Assembly: GCF_006715045.1 (NCBI RefSeq)
Contig: NZ_VFML01000001.1
Coordinates: 2,944,501-3,008,500, forward strand
Source: Amycolatopsis cihanbeyliensis
GTDB taxonomy: Bacteria; Actinomycetota; Actinomycetes; Mycobacteriales; Pseudonocardiaceae
DNA: 64,000 bases
Direction: 5' to 3'
Shown here: positions 1-9,758 of the stretch, piece after piece
How the letters are laid out: each line of letters opens with the position of its first letter
Numbering within the stretch: position 1 is the stretch's first letter
Made by a program: the position numbers and the translations under genes
Notes under the pieces: generated by a model
What the model saw: only the letters and a program-made list of their open reading frames with translations
The model's database searches: none
What the model was told of the DNA's origin: nothing

Positions 1-2274
<2,274 letters not shown>

Positions 2275-2578
2275 CGCAAGACCGTAACCTGCCTGCCATC
2301 GACACCGGCCCCCGACCGGGTGACGTCATTCATCAAGATCACAAATAGATCGGGTGAAGGCTCGGCGCGCCTCGCGCGTCAAGTCGACGCGCCGCCCTAA
2401 CCTAGGCACCCACAGCGGTGATACGGAGTCTTATGTAAATGAGGGTTATGCACAGCGGTAGGTGTGGCTGTCGTCCATGCTTCGCGTCGGATCCAGGCGC
2501 CACGAGCCACCCTCCGCAAGCTCCGGGCGGCCCCCGTCGCCTGGATGTGCACAACCCTCCCGGTCGGGAGGCGGAGCA
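2275..2578. other. 304-bp divergent intergenic region between the glycosyltransferase and sepH
   Basis: This holds the leaderless promoter of the glycosyltransferase at its left end and the sepH upstream region at its right end. A short hairpin (6-bp stem, CCTCCC pairing with GGGAGG, 2556-2571) encloses the purine-rich ribosome-binding region of sepH, 8 bases before its ATG. The middle is somewhat A/T-richer than its surroundings (around 2430-2455). I see no gene in it. Confidence 0.5.
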
Positions 2579-3466
2579 ATGCGAGCGCTGCGGGTAGTCG
2601 GGTTGCACGAGGACGGCGAGTCCATCGTGTGTGAAGACCCGGCACGCCGTGAGCGCTTCCTACTACCGGCCGACGAGCGCCTGCGCGCGGCCGCGCGCGG
2701 TGACGTGACCCGTCTCGGCCAGATCGAAATCGAGCTGGAGAGCCAGATGCGTCCACGCGAGATCCAGAGCCGTATCCGCGCAGGGGAGTCGGTCGAGCAG
2801 GTGGCCACCACCGCCGGCGTTCCGGTGCAGCGGGTCGAGCGCTTCGCCTACCCCGTGCTGCTCGAGCGGTCCCGTACCGCCGAACTCGCCCAGCGAGCGC
2901 ACCCGGTGCGCGAGGACGGGCCGGATGTGCAGACCCTCGGCGAGGTGGTCGCGCACTCCTTCGGCGTACTCGGGCAGGACTACGGCCAGGCCGGCTGGGA
3001 CTCCTGGCGCGGCGAGGACGGCAAGTGGGTGGTCTGCCTGCACTGGAAGGCCGGCCGTTCGGACAACCGCGCCCACTGGTCCTTCGCTCCGGGAGCACAC
3101 GGCGGCACGGTGGCCGCGCTGGACGAGCTCGCCGAGGACCTGCTCAACCCGCATGCCAACCGCGCGCCACGCACGCTGCGCTCGATCGGGCAGGCCGAGC
3201 AGGAGCCGGACGCCGAGCAGCCGATGCTGGACTACGGCACGGCGGGCGGTGCGGTCGCCTCCGGCGGCACGGTGATCGAAGCCCCGATCCCGGAGCCGGA
3301 GGAGGACGACACCACCGAGCTCCCGCAGGTGCCGACCGAGGACACCGGCGCGGACCGGCAGCCGAGCCAGGCACCGCCACCCCGGCCTGCGAAGGGTAAG
3401 AAGAATCACCCCGTCGTACCTGCCTGGGAGGACGTCCTGCTCGGGGTCCGCTCACAACGCGGCTAG
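2579..3466 (+). CDS. sepH: Septation protein SepH (DUF3071)
   Basis: 295 residues. SepH stimulates FtsZ assembly at division sites in actinobacteria. The N-terminal DUF3071 domain (about 1-165) starts MRALRVVGLHEDGES and contains a helix-turn-helix-like segment at about residues 60-92. A conserved core follows near residues 115-165 (WDSWRGEDGKWVV). The C-terminal 130 residues are acidic, Pro-rich and probably disordered, ending in a basic patch and a short conserved-looking tail. An upstream in-frame ATG at 2462 was rejected: the ATG at 2579 matches the family N-terminus and has GGGAGG-GGAG just before it. That ribosome site can fold into a hairpin. A terminator-like stem follows at 3487-3505. 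Confidence 0.93.
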   Translation: MRALRVVGLHEDGESIVCEDPARRERFLLPADERLRAAARGDVTRLGQIEIELESQMRPREIQSRIRAGESVEQVATTAGVPVQRVERFAYPVLLERSRTAELAQRAHPVREDGPDVQTLGEVVAHSFGVLGQDYGQAGWDSWRGEDGKWVVCLHWKAGRSDNRAHWSFAPGAHGGTVAALDELAEDLLNPHANRAPRTLRSIGQAEQEPDAEQPMLDYGTAGGAVASGGTVIEAPIPEPEEDDTTELPQVPTEDTGADRQPSQAPPPRPAKGKKNHPVVPAWEDVLLGVRSQRG

Positions 3467-3486
3467 GAGCGGGCTGCGCGCCCTTC

Positions 3487-3505
3487 CCGACCCGTGGAGG
3501 GTCGG
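3487..3505 (+). terminator. Probable sepH terminator hairpin
   Basis: A perfect 7-bp stem (CCGACCC / GGGTCGG, 5-base loop) lies 21 bases after the sepH stop codon. Only a weak T-rich tail follows, so termination strength is uncertain. Confidence 0.5.
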
Positions 3506-3560
3506 TGCTTGATCGACCCCTCACCGTCGGTAGGTAGTATTACTTCCGGTTACACACGAT

Positions 3561-3691
3561 GCGGTGGCCGGGCGTGGGGACGGGACCCGCCACCGCGGAA
3601 GAACCGCATGGGGGTACCCCCGCCAGCTTGTGCCGCGTGGGGCCGTGGCTCGCGGGCGTCGTGCCTCCCGTGTGGGGAGGGAAGGACAACG
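3561..3691 (+). other. Structured leader upstream of the 75-residue acidic protein
   Basis: Two strong dyads lie in the 130 bases before the small gene. The first has 8-bp arms GCGGTGGC (3561-3568) and GCCACCGC (3589-3596). The second is a perfect 12-base palindrome, GGGGGTACCCCC (3610-3621). Together they suggest a folded 5' leader. No known riboswitch class was recognised. Confidence 0.4.
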
Positions 3692-3919
3692 ATGGGCACA
3701 ATCGACGAGGCCACCGCCGAGCACGGGGGAACCCCGATCTTCGCCGCCATCCGGGACGAGTTCGGTTTCACACCGCCGAGCCAGGAGCCGGAAGCCGCGG
3801 AAGCCGCGGCGGACTCGGAGTCCTCCGCCGAGGCCACCGACGCCACGGAGGACGACGAAGAAGCCACCGACGGCGAGGAGGACGACGGCGAGGAGGCGGG
3901 CAGACACCGCGGTGACTGA
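3692..3919 (+). CDS. Small acidic protein of unknown function
   Basis: 75 residues. The start is an ATG at 3692, with a GGGAGGGAAGGA ribosome site about 6 bases upstream; longer in-frame readings lack a good start. The first 35 residues (MGTIDEATAEHGGTPIFAAI followed by RDEFGF) look like a folded or amphipathic segment. The rest is almost entirely Glu, Asp and Ala and is certainly low complexity. I do not recognise a family. It is transcribed alone, after the sepH terminator and a structured leader, and is convergent with the desaturase gene 23 bases away. A short acidic partner protein or an unrecognised precursor peptide are both possible, but neither is shown. Confidence 0.7.
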   Translation: MGTIDEATAEHGGTPIFAAIRDEFGFTPPSQEPEAAEAAADSESSAEATDATEDDEEATDGEEDDGEEAGRHRGD

Positions 3920-3942
3920 CCGGGCGTCCGGGACCCGCCCGG

Positions 3943-4887
3943 TCAGTCGCGGGTCAGTGCGGCCACCCGCTTCGATGTCGGCCAGCGCACGTGGGACACC
4001 CAGCCCAACTTCTCGAACAGCCAGATCAGCCTGGCCGAGGTGTCGATCTGGCCCCGCCGCACACCGTGGCGGGCGCAGGTCGGGTCGGCATGATGCAGGT
4101 TGTGCCAGGACTCGCCGAAGGAGAGCACGGCCAGCGGCCAGAAGTTCGCCGCCTTGTCCCTGCTCTTGAACGGCCGCTCGCCGATCATGTGGCAGATCGA
4201 GTTGGTCGACCAGGTGACGTGGTGCAGCACCCCCACCCGGACCAGCCCGGCCCAGAAGAACGCGGTCAGCGCCCCCCACCAGGACCAGGTGGCCAGCCCG
4301 CCGATCACGGCGGGCAGCAGCAGGGTCAGCACCGTCCACAGCCAGAACAGCTTGTTCACCCGGACCATGTCCTTGTCTATCAGCAGGTCCGGGGTGAACC
4401 GCTGCTTGTTGGTCAGGTTCCGGCTGAAGTTCCAGCCGATATGCGCGTGCCAGAACCCCTTGAGCACCGCGAGCGGCGAGGTGCCGAACAGCCACGGCGA
4501 GTGCGGGTCGCCCTCCCGGTCGGCGAAGGCGTGGTGCCTGCGGTGGTTGGCGACCCAGGTGATCGGCGGGCCCTGCACTGCCATGCTGCCGGCGATCGCC
4601 AGCGCGATTCGCATCGGCCGGGTCGCCTTGAACGAGCCGTGCGTCAGGTATCGGTGGTACCCCACGGTCACGCCGAGCCCGGTCAGGTAGAAGAACCCGA
4701 CCGCCAACGCGATGTCCAGCCAGCTGAGCCCCCAGCCCCAGAGGAACGGTACGGCGGCGAGCAACGCGAGGAACGGCAACCCGATGAACACGTACACCGC
4801 TACCTGCCGCACGACACCGGCCCTGCCCTCCAGAATCGGCTTCGTTCCACCGCTGGATCCGGTGGTCCGGTCAAGGGTCGAGGTCAT
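3943..4887 (-). CDS. Membrane fatty-acid (acyl-CoA/acyl-lipid) desaturase
   Basis: 314 residues. It is a di-iron integral-membrane desaturase that introduces a double bond (probably delta-9) into acyl chains. The three histidine boxes are intact: HRYLTH at 78-83, HRRHH at 115-119 and HNLHH at 262-266. Four membrane helices sit between them, in the order expected for the stearoyl-CoA desaturase family. The ATG at 4887 was preferred over a GTG two codons earlier because an AGGAG lies 6 bases upstream. The nearby ferredoxin/P450 pair is on the same strand but is upstream and separated by 120 bases, so functional coupling is only an inference. Confidence 0.92.
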   Translation of the reverse strand: MTSTLDRTTGSSGGTKPILEGRAGVVRQVAVYVFIGLPFLALLAAVPFLWGWGLSWLDIALAVGFFYLTGLGVTVGYHRYLTHGSFKATRPMRIALAIAGSMAVQGPPITWVANHRRHHAFADREGDPHSPWLFGTSPLAVLKGFWHAHIGWNFSRNLTNKQRFTPDLLIDKDMVRVNKLFWLWTVLTLLLPAVIGGLATWSWWGALTAFFWAGLVRVGVLHHVTWSTNSICHMIGERPFKSRDKAANFWPLAVLSFGESWHNLHHADPTCARHGVRRGQIDTSARLIWLFEKLGWVSHVRWPTSKRVAALTRD

Positions 4888-5007
4888 GCACACTCCTACT
4901 CCGCGTCAGCCCATTGCGGCGAGTGACCGTCTCACCCGTCTTCCGTCACCACCCAGACGGAGACGCTCCGCGTCACTGTGTTCACCGCATCCTTCGCCGG
5001 TAACGGG

Positions 5008-5211
5008 TCACCCGCCGTCGTCGTTCACGGTGATCGCGCCGGAGGGGCACAGCTCGGCCGCCTCCCTGGCCGCCGCGTGGTGCTGCGCGGCAGGGGCCGG
5101 TTCGAGCAGCATCACGGTCCCGTCGGCCTCGTCCTGATCGAAGACCTCCGGCGCGGTGAGGGCACACATCCCAGCCGCGCAGCAGACCTCCTTGTCCACC
5201 TCGATCTTCAT
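5008..5211 (-). CDS. [3Fe-4S] ferredoxin, P450 redox partner
   Basis: 67 residues. Cluster cysteines are C10 (or C11), C16 and C55-Pro, with alanine where the second cysteine of a 4Fe cluster would stand, which indicates a [3Fe-4S] type. The LTAPEVFDQD stretch is typical of ferredoxins paired with actinobacterial P450s. The ATG at 5211 has AGGAGG 8 bases upstream. It follows the P450 gene with an 11-base gap on the same strand, so it should be co-transcribed and donate electrons to that enzyme. No ferredoxin reductase is nearby. Confidence 0.93.
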   Translation of the reverse strand: MKIEVDKEVCCAAGMCALTAPEVFDQDEADGTVMLLEPAPAAQHHAAAREAAELCPSGAITVNDDGG

Positions 5212-5222
5212 CGTCGATCCTC

Positions 5223-6422
5223 CTACCAACTAATGGGCAACTGGTGCACCCCATAGATACCGCGATCTGTCCGCATAGGCACATCTTCCCGTGCCACCTC
5301 CAGGCGTAAACCTGGGAAGCGGCGCACCAGGGCCGCGTACCCGATCCGCATCTCCGCCCTGGCCAACTGCTGGCCGAGACACTGGTGCACCCCGTGCCCG
5401 AAGGCCAGGTGCTGCCGTGCCTGCGAGGCGGTGACGTCCAGCTCGTCCGGCCGGTCGAACCGAGCAGGGTCGCGGTTGGCGCCGGGCAGGGACACGGTGA
5501 CCGGCTCCCCCGCCCTGATCAGTTGCCCGTCCAGCTCCACGTCCTCCAAGGCGGTGCGGTTGATCTCATACTGCACGATACTCAGGTACCGCAACAGTTC
5601 CTCGACCGCGCCGTCGATCAGCCCGGGATCGGCGCGCAGCGCCGCGAGCTGCTCGGGGTGCTCCAGCAGCGCGAAAGTACCGAGACCGAGCATGTTCGCG
5701 GTGGTCTCGTGCCCGGCAACCAGCAGGATCGTGACCATCCCCATGGCCTCGTCGTCGGAAAGCTCGTCCTCGACCAGCAGCCCGCTGAGGATGTCGTCGG
5801 TCGGCGCGGCCCGCTTGCGCGCGACCAACTCGCCGAGGAACCCGAACACCACCCGGTCGATCTCGGCGGACTGCTCGGGGGAGAGATCCGGCCGGACCAT
5901 CTCCGCGGTGTAGTGCTGGAAGAACTCCCGCTGCTCGCTCGGGATACCGAGCAGTTCGCAGATCACCAGCGAGGGCAGCGGCAGCGCGAAGTGCCGCACC
6001 AGGTCGGCCGGTGCGCCGTGCCGTTCCATCTCGTCCAGCAGCCCCTCCGCGAACTCGGCGATCCGCGGTTCGAGCTGGCGCATCCGGCGCAGGGTGAACT
6101 GGCCGGTGAGCAGCTTCCGGTACCGGGTGTGCTCCGGTGGGTCCATGAAGATGAACATCCCCGGCGGCGTGGGCTCCGGTTCCGGGGTGCGGATCGGCGA
6201 GTGCTGCAGCTCCAGCCGCGAGCTGAACCGGCTGTCGGCCAGCAGCCGCCGCGCGGTGGCGTATTCGGTCACCAACCAGCCTTGCGCGCCGTCCGGGTAG
6301 GCCAGCCTGCTGATCGGCTGCTCGGCACGCAGCCGCCCCACCTCCTCCGGCGGGTCGAAGGGACAACGGCGTTCGGTCGGTATCGGGCGCGCCGCGGGCT
6401 CGGCGGGCGTGGTGTCGGTCAT
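5223..6422 (-). CDS. Cytochrome P450 (CYP105/107-like)
   Basis: 399 residues, a standard soluble bacterial P450 monooxygenase length. The I-helix oxygen-activation motif AGHETT is at 236-241, the ExxR pair is E275/R278, and the heme loop FGHGVHQCLG is at 341-350 with Cys348 as thiolate ligand. The ATG at 6422 lies just after a GGAGAT ribosome site; the longer open frame upstream is an artefact. It heads a two-gene unit with its ferredoxin. The substrate is unknown. The style resembles secondary-metabolism or xenobiotic hydroxylases, but no biosynthetic cluster surrounds it. Confidence 0.94.
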   Translation of the reverse strand: MTDTTPAEPAARPIPTERRCPFDPPEEVGRLRAEQPISRLAYPDGAQGWLVTEYATARRLLADSRFSSRLELQHSPIRTPEPEPTPPGMFIFMDPPEHTRYRKLLTGQFTLRRMRQLEPRIAEFAEGLLDEMERHGAPADLVRHFALPLPSLVICELLGIPSEQREFFQHYTAEMVRPDLSPEQSAEIDRVVFGFLGELVARKRAAPTDDILSGLLVEDELSDDEAMGMVTILLVAGHETTANMLGLGTFALLEHPEQLAALRADPGLIDGAVEELLRYLSIVQYEINRTALEDVELDGQLIRAGEPVTVSLPGANRDPARFDRPDELDVTASQARQHLAFGHGVHQCLGQQLARAEMRIGYAALVRRFPGLRLEVAREDVPMRTDRGIYGVHQLPISW

Positions 6423-6499
6423 TCGGGATCTCCTCTCCTCGTAGGGGCGAGGCTCCCCGCGCCCGCGCACCGCCCGCTGACCGCGCGCTGACGACCGGG

Positions 6500-7372
6500 T
6501 CACGCGCTGGGCAGCAGCGGTTCGATGGCCGAGGCCGCGGCGGTGACCGCGGCGCGCAGCGGGGTCCAGCGGGTGCCCGCAGGCGCTTCGGTGAGCAGCA
6601 CGACCACGTACCGCCAGCCCGGGCCGGCTAGGCCGGTGCTGTGCACCACGTTGTTGTCCGGGCTGTCCGACCAGCCCTGCTTCACCGCCCAGCGCAGCGA
6701 CATGCCGCTCGGGATACCGAAGTGCTGGTTCCAGCCGTCCGCGGCGATCCGGCGCGCCGTGGCCAGCGCGGACACGATCAGCTCGCGTTGCCGCGCGGGC
6801 AGCTCCTCGAGGACGTAGCGATAGGTCCGCACCACGTCCCGCGGGGTTGTCAGCGTGTCGCCCCAGCGGGCGGGGTCTCGCGGCGGGCTGGTGTCGGACA
6901 GCCCGACACGCCGCGCCGTCCTGGTCACGATCGCGCCGCGGCCGTACTCCACCCACAGGTCACTGGCGATGCCGTCGTCACTGGATGCCAGCATCCGGCG
7001 CAGCTTGCCGTCGATCCGAGCGTTCCGGCCACCAGCCCTGTCCAGCGCTTCGATGGTGATCAGGAGCTTGGTCAGCGAGGCGGCCCGGAACCGTCGGCCG
7101 CCGTTGGCCTCCAGCAGCCGCACCTCGCTCTCCCGGTCGAAGACGACCAGGCCGGGAGTGACCGCGGGGGCGGCCGCCCGCACCGCTTCGACCACGGTCG
7201 AGGGGTCGATTACATAAGGTGACTGATCGGGTTGCCCTGCCGCACTGGAGAGGGGCGGTTCAGGTGGCTGCGCGGCGGGTTGCCGCGAGTAGAGCGTCGT
7301 GGCGCAGCTGGTTGACGCGAGCGCGAGACAGAGCGCCGACACCCCCATTGTGGCTGCTCGGAAACGTTTCAT
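6500..7372 (-). CDS. Beta-lactamase-fold serine hydrolase lipoprotein
   Basis: 290 residues. The N-terminus is a lipoprotein signal with Cys23 as the likely lipidated residue. The mature part has the penicillin-recognising fold: SLTK at 99-102 supplies the nucleophile and lysine, SDD near 131-133 stands where SDN is expected, and KQG near residue 230 replaces KTG. The omega-loop ExxLN glutamate of class A beta-lactamases is not evident, so it is more likely a carboxypeptidase-like or degenerate enzyme than a resistance determinant. It lies 77 bases upstream of the P450 on the same strand and is divergent from the sigma factor gene. Confidence 0.8.
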   Translation of the reverse strand: MKRFRAATMGVSALCLALASTSCATTLYSRQPAAQPPEPPLSSAAGQPDQSPYVIDPSTVVEAVRAAAPAVTPGLVVFDRESEVRLLEANGGRRFRAASLTKLLITIEALDRAGGRNARIDGKLRRMLASSDDGIASDLWVEYGRGAIVTRTARRVGLSDTSPPRDPARWGDTLTTPRDVVRTYRYVLEELPARQRELIVSALATARRIAADGWNQHFGIPSGMSLRWAVKQGWSDSPDNNVVHSTGLAGPGWRYVVVLLTEAPAGTRWTPLRAAVTAAASAIEPLLPSA

Positions 7373-7510
7373 GCCCCCGGTACGCCGGCCAGGACGGCAT
7401 TGTTGTGGCCTGCGGGACTCAACTTTCCGGGCGGGGCGGGCGTACGGCCACCAGCCGGGCAGGGTTGCGGAGTGTGACGGCAGCCATAATTTCGATCATT
7501 CTTCCCAGCG

Positions 7511-7546
7511 GTCTCAACATCTCGCGGCCCTCGCGCGTAGTAAGTC
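7511..7546 (+). promoter_or_regulatory. Candidate ECF-type promoter of the sigma factor operon
   Basis: GTCTCAAC at 7511-7518 is followed, 17 bases later, by CGTAG at 7536-7540. This fits the AAC/CGT pattern of ECF-dependent promoters and would allow autoregulation of the downstream sigma gene. It was read by eye and is not validated. Confidence 0.4.
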
Positions 7547-7590
7547 GAGAGCCACGGATGTGGTGGCCGCACGAAGGAGCAAGGAGCGGG

Positions 7591-8130
7591 GTGCAGTCAC
7601 GATCGGCACGGGACCGGGAGTTCGCCGAGTTCTTCGAGCACCGGTTCGACATGGCGTGCCGGTACGCCTATGCCCTGTGCGGCAACCGGGCGGAGAGCGA
7701 GGAGATCGCGCAGGCCGCGTTCGTACGGATCTACCCGCGCTGGCCCAAGGTCCGCAAGGCCACCGCGGACGCCTACCTGCGCACGGTGGTGACCAGGTTG
7801 TTTCTCGACAACCGGCGCCGCGGTCGGAGCAGGGAACGGGTGATGGCCGAACCGCCGGAGGTGGCGATCGCGGCGGACCTGACCGAGGTCGAGCGGCAAC
7901 CGCTGCACGCCGCGCTGCTCGATCTGCCACCGCGGCAACGGGCGGTGGTGCTGCTGCGGTTCGGCTACGACCTGTCCCTCGAGCAGGTGGCCAAGGTGCT
8001 GGGCTGCTCGGTGGGCACGGTCAAGAGCCAGGCCTCCCGCGGCCTGGATGCGCTGCGGGAGCGCTACCAGGGACTTTTCGGGGAACTCGAGGGGAAGGCG
8101 GTGGGTCGGCCATGTTCGACGACGAGCTGA
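7591..8130 (+). CDS. ECF sigma factor, SigE family
   Basis: 179 residues. Region 2 (FAEFFEHRFDMACRYAYALC through the RIYPRWPKV segment) and region 4 (LPPRQRAVVLLRFGYDLSLE with the GCSVGTVKSQASRGL recognition helix) are both clear, with no extra C-terminal domain. The GTG at 7591 was chosen because AAGGAG precedes it; an ATG at 7558 is possible. Its stop overlaps the next gene by 19 bases, implying translational coupling to a membrane partner that probably controls it. A candidate self-recognised promoter lies at 7511-7546. Confidence 0.92.
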   Translation: MQSRSARDREFAEFFEHRFDMACRYAYALCGNRAESEEIAQAAFVRIYPRWPKVRKATADAYLRTVVTRLFLDNRRRGRSRERVMAEPPEVAIAADLTEVERQPLHAALLDLPPRQRAVVLLRFGYDLSLEQVAKVLGCSVGTVKSQASRGLDALRERYQGLFGELEGKAVGRPCSTTS

Positions 8131-8960
8131 GGGCGTTGCTACGCCGTATCGGCGAGGACCATCGGCCGGCCGCCGCGGCGGAGGAGGAGGTCCTGGACGC
8201 GATACTCGCCCGTGGCCGGCGCCGCCTGCGCTACCAGCGTATGGGTGCGGCCGCGGCGGTGATCGCGCTGATCGGCGGGCTCGGCACCGGGGTCGCTGCG
8301 CTCCAGCCGGAAGGCTCCGGTACCGCCGAGCGGGTGCCGGCCGCGTCCGGGCTGCAACGCGGTGAGTCCCGGCCAGGGGGGCTACCGGGTTGGGAGCCGG
8401 TGGACGACAGCGTGTCCTGCACGCGCCCCGGGGAGTTACCACCGCCGTACAGCGGCATCGAGACCACCGAACCCGGTCTGCACGGACCGGCACTCGCCCC
8501 GAAGGTGATCTCCAGCGCGGAGTTTCGCACCCTCGTGCGCCATACCCTGCCGGACACTCACCTCGAACTCCTCGAACTGGAATACGAGAAGTACCCCCCA
8601 AGGGGTTCGGTGCTCACGGAGGTGGTACTGGATACGGCACCGGTCGGCACAACGGCCCTGATCGGCATGCGGGCTTCCCGGGCGTACGACGATGCCGCGG
8701 CGGAGGCCGATCGTCACCTGGTGTGCGACTCGTGGCGCCTGCGGCTGGCCCCGGACATCGTGCTCCAGCTCCCGCCCCGATCCGCGCCGGCCGACAGACC
8801 GGCCTACCAACAGCTCGAGATCTACCGGACCGGCTACCCGACCTACCTGATATGGACGAGTAGCTGGATCGACTCCGAGGACGAACACGGGTCCGTTCCG
8901 CCCGCGCTGACCACTGAACAACTCACCGAGCTGGGCAGGAGGCTGGCTACGGCCCGCTAG
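8112..8960 (+). CDS. Single-pass membrane protein, probable sigma-factor partner (anti-sigma-like)
   Basis: 282 residues. A cytosolic N-terminus of about 45 residues with basic stretches is followed by one membrane helix (about 46-66, AAAAVIALIGGLGTGVAAL). An extracytoplasmic domain of about 210 residues has two or three cysteines and no motif I recognise. Overlap with the sigma gene and the topology match anti-sigma or accessory proteins of SigE-family ECF factors. A zinc-binding HxxxCxxC anti-sigma motif is absent, so the regulatory role is inferred from context. The stop codon lies inside the inverted repeat that bounds the downstream repeat array. Confidence 0.75.
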   Translation: MFDDELRALLRRIGEDHRPAAAAEEEVLDAILARGRRRLRYQRMGAAAAVIALIGGLGTGVAALQPEGSGTAERVPAASGLQRGESRPGGLPGWEPVDDSVSCTRPGELPPPYSGIETTEPGLHGPALAPKVISSAEFRTLVRHTLPDTHLELLELEYEKYPPRGSVLTEVVLDTAPVGTTALIGMRASRAYDDAAAEADRHLVCDSWRLRLAPDIVLQLPPRSAPADRPAYQQLEIYRTGYPTYLIWTSSWIDSEDEHGSVPPALTTEQLTELGRRLATAR

Positions 8961-9108
8961 TACTACAGGGGCTGAGCCCGGCGTGTTGGCCGTCCAGGTA
9001 ACCGTGTTGGCCGTCCAGGTAACCGAGTTTGCTGTTCGCGTAACCGAGTTGGCGACTCCGGTAACCGGGTTGGCCGTCCACGTGGGCAACTTTCCCCTGT
9101 AGTACTAG
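8957..9108. repeat. 21-bp tandem repeat array bounded by perfect 15-bp inverted repeats
   Basis: Five contiguous 21-bp units fill 8983-9087. On the minus strand they share a core GC(C/A)AAC(A/T)CG followed by GGTTAC. The array is flanked by CTAGTACTACAGGGG (8957-8971) and its exact reverse complement (9094-9108). The flanking repeats contain the stop codons of both converging genes. There are no spacers, so it is not a CRISPR array. Related 21-bp arrays occur at 18341-18424 and 31501-31605. Confidence 0.85.
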
Positions 9109-9743
9109 AGAACGATCGCGAGGACGCCGACCCAGGAGAAGGCGACCCCGGCGGCGGCTCCGAGCACGACCCACCGCACGATCGGCAGCTTGCGGGCGAG
9201 CCACAACGACGGCGAGAGGCCCGCGGTCACCATCACCGCCGCACCCAAGGTCAGCCAGTTCGTGGTCTCGGCGGCCAGGGTGCTCGTCAGCGCGAGCATC
9301 GCCACCGCCACCACCACACCGACGAACGCGGCGACGATCAGGCCGGTCCCCCACGGCGTGGGCTCGGTGCCCTGCGGATCGCCCCCGAGCAACCGGCGGG
9401 CCAGCACGGTCACCCCGCCATTGCGCGGAGGGTGGACGAGCTGCTCGGTCGCGGTCACCGGATCCACGTAGTTCACCGGCTCACCGACGGTGCCCGCGAC
9501 CCGCGCGGCGAGTTGCCTGCCCCGCTGCGACACCACCGCGGCCGCCTCGTCCTCGGGACCGGTGCCTGCCCGGATGAAGGCTGCCGCGACCCGAGCCCAT
9601 TCCTGGAGCGCCTCGGTCAGTTCGGCGCCGACCACCCCGTCCGGGTACTCGGTGTCCGCGTCGTATCCGGCCAGCACCACCCGCTCGCCCTGGACCCGCA
9701 ACTCCACGTGAAGGCCTCCGTTGATCGCCCGACTCCCGGCCAC
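9105..9743 (-). CDS. DUF2537 membrane protein
   Basis: 212 residues. The N-terminal half (about 1-120) is soluble, and the C-terminal 90 residues form three predicted membrane helices, corresponding to the DUF2537 domain seen in the mycobacterial neighbour of sepH (Rv0882, from memory). The function is unknown. The GTG at 9743 lies 15 bases after the upstream methyltransferase stop, so the two are probably co-transcribed. The mycobacterial protein is shorter, so the N-terminal soluble part is an extension. The stop codon lies inside the inverted repeat bounding the 21-bp array. Confidence 0.75.
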   Translation of the reverse strand: MAGSRAINGGLHVELRVQGERVVLAGYDADTEYPDGVVGAELTEALQEWARVAAAFIRAGTGPEDEAAAVVSQRGRQLAARVAGTVGEPVNYVDPVTATEQLVHPPRNGGVTVLARRLLGGDPQGTEPTPWGTGLIVAAFVGVVVAVAMLALTSTLAAETTNWLTLGAAVMVTAGLSPSLWLARKLPIVRWVVLGAAAGVAFSWVGVLAIVL

Positions 9744-9758
9744 GAGGCATCAATGTAC

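Noticed and set aside
8983..9087. Possible CRISPR array
   Set aside because: Units are contiguous with no spacers, are only 21 bp long and diverge from one another; no cas genes are in the window.
8436..9089. Minus-strand open frame whose N-terminus reads the 21-bp array as seven-residue repeats
   Set aside because: The frame stays open only because 21 is a multiple of 3. The rest is antisense to the sigma-partner gene, and there is no ribosome site.
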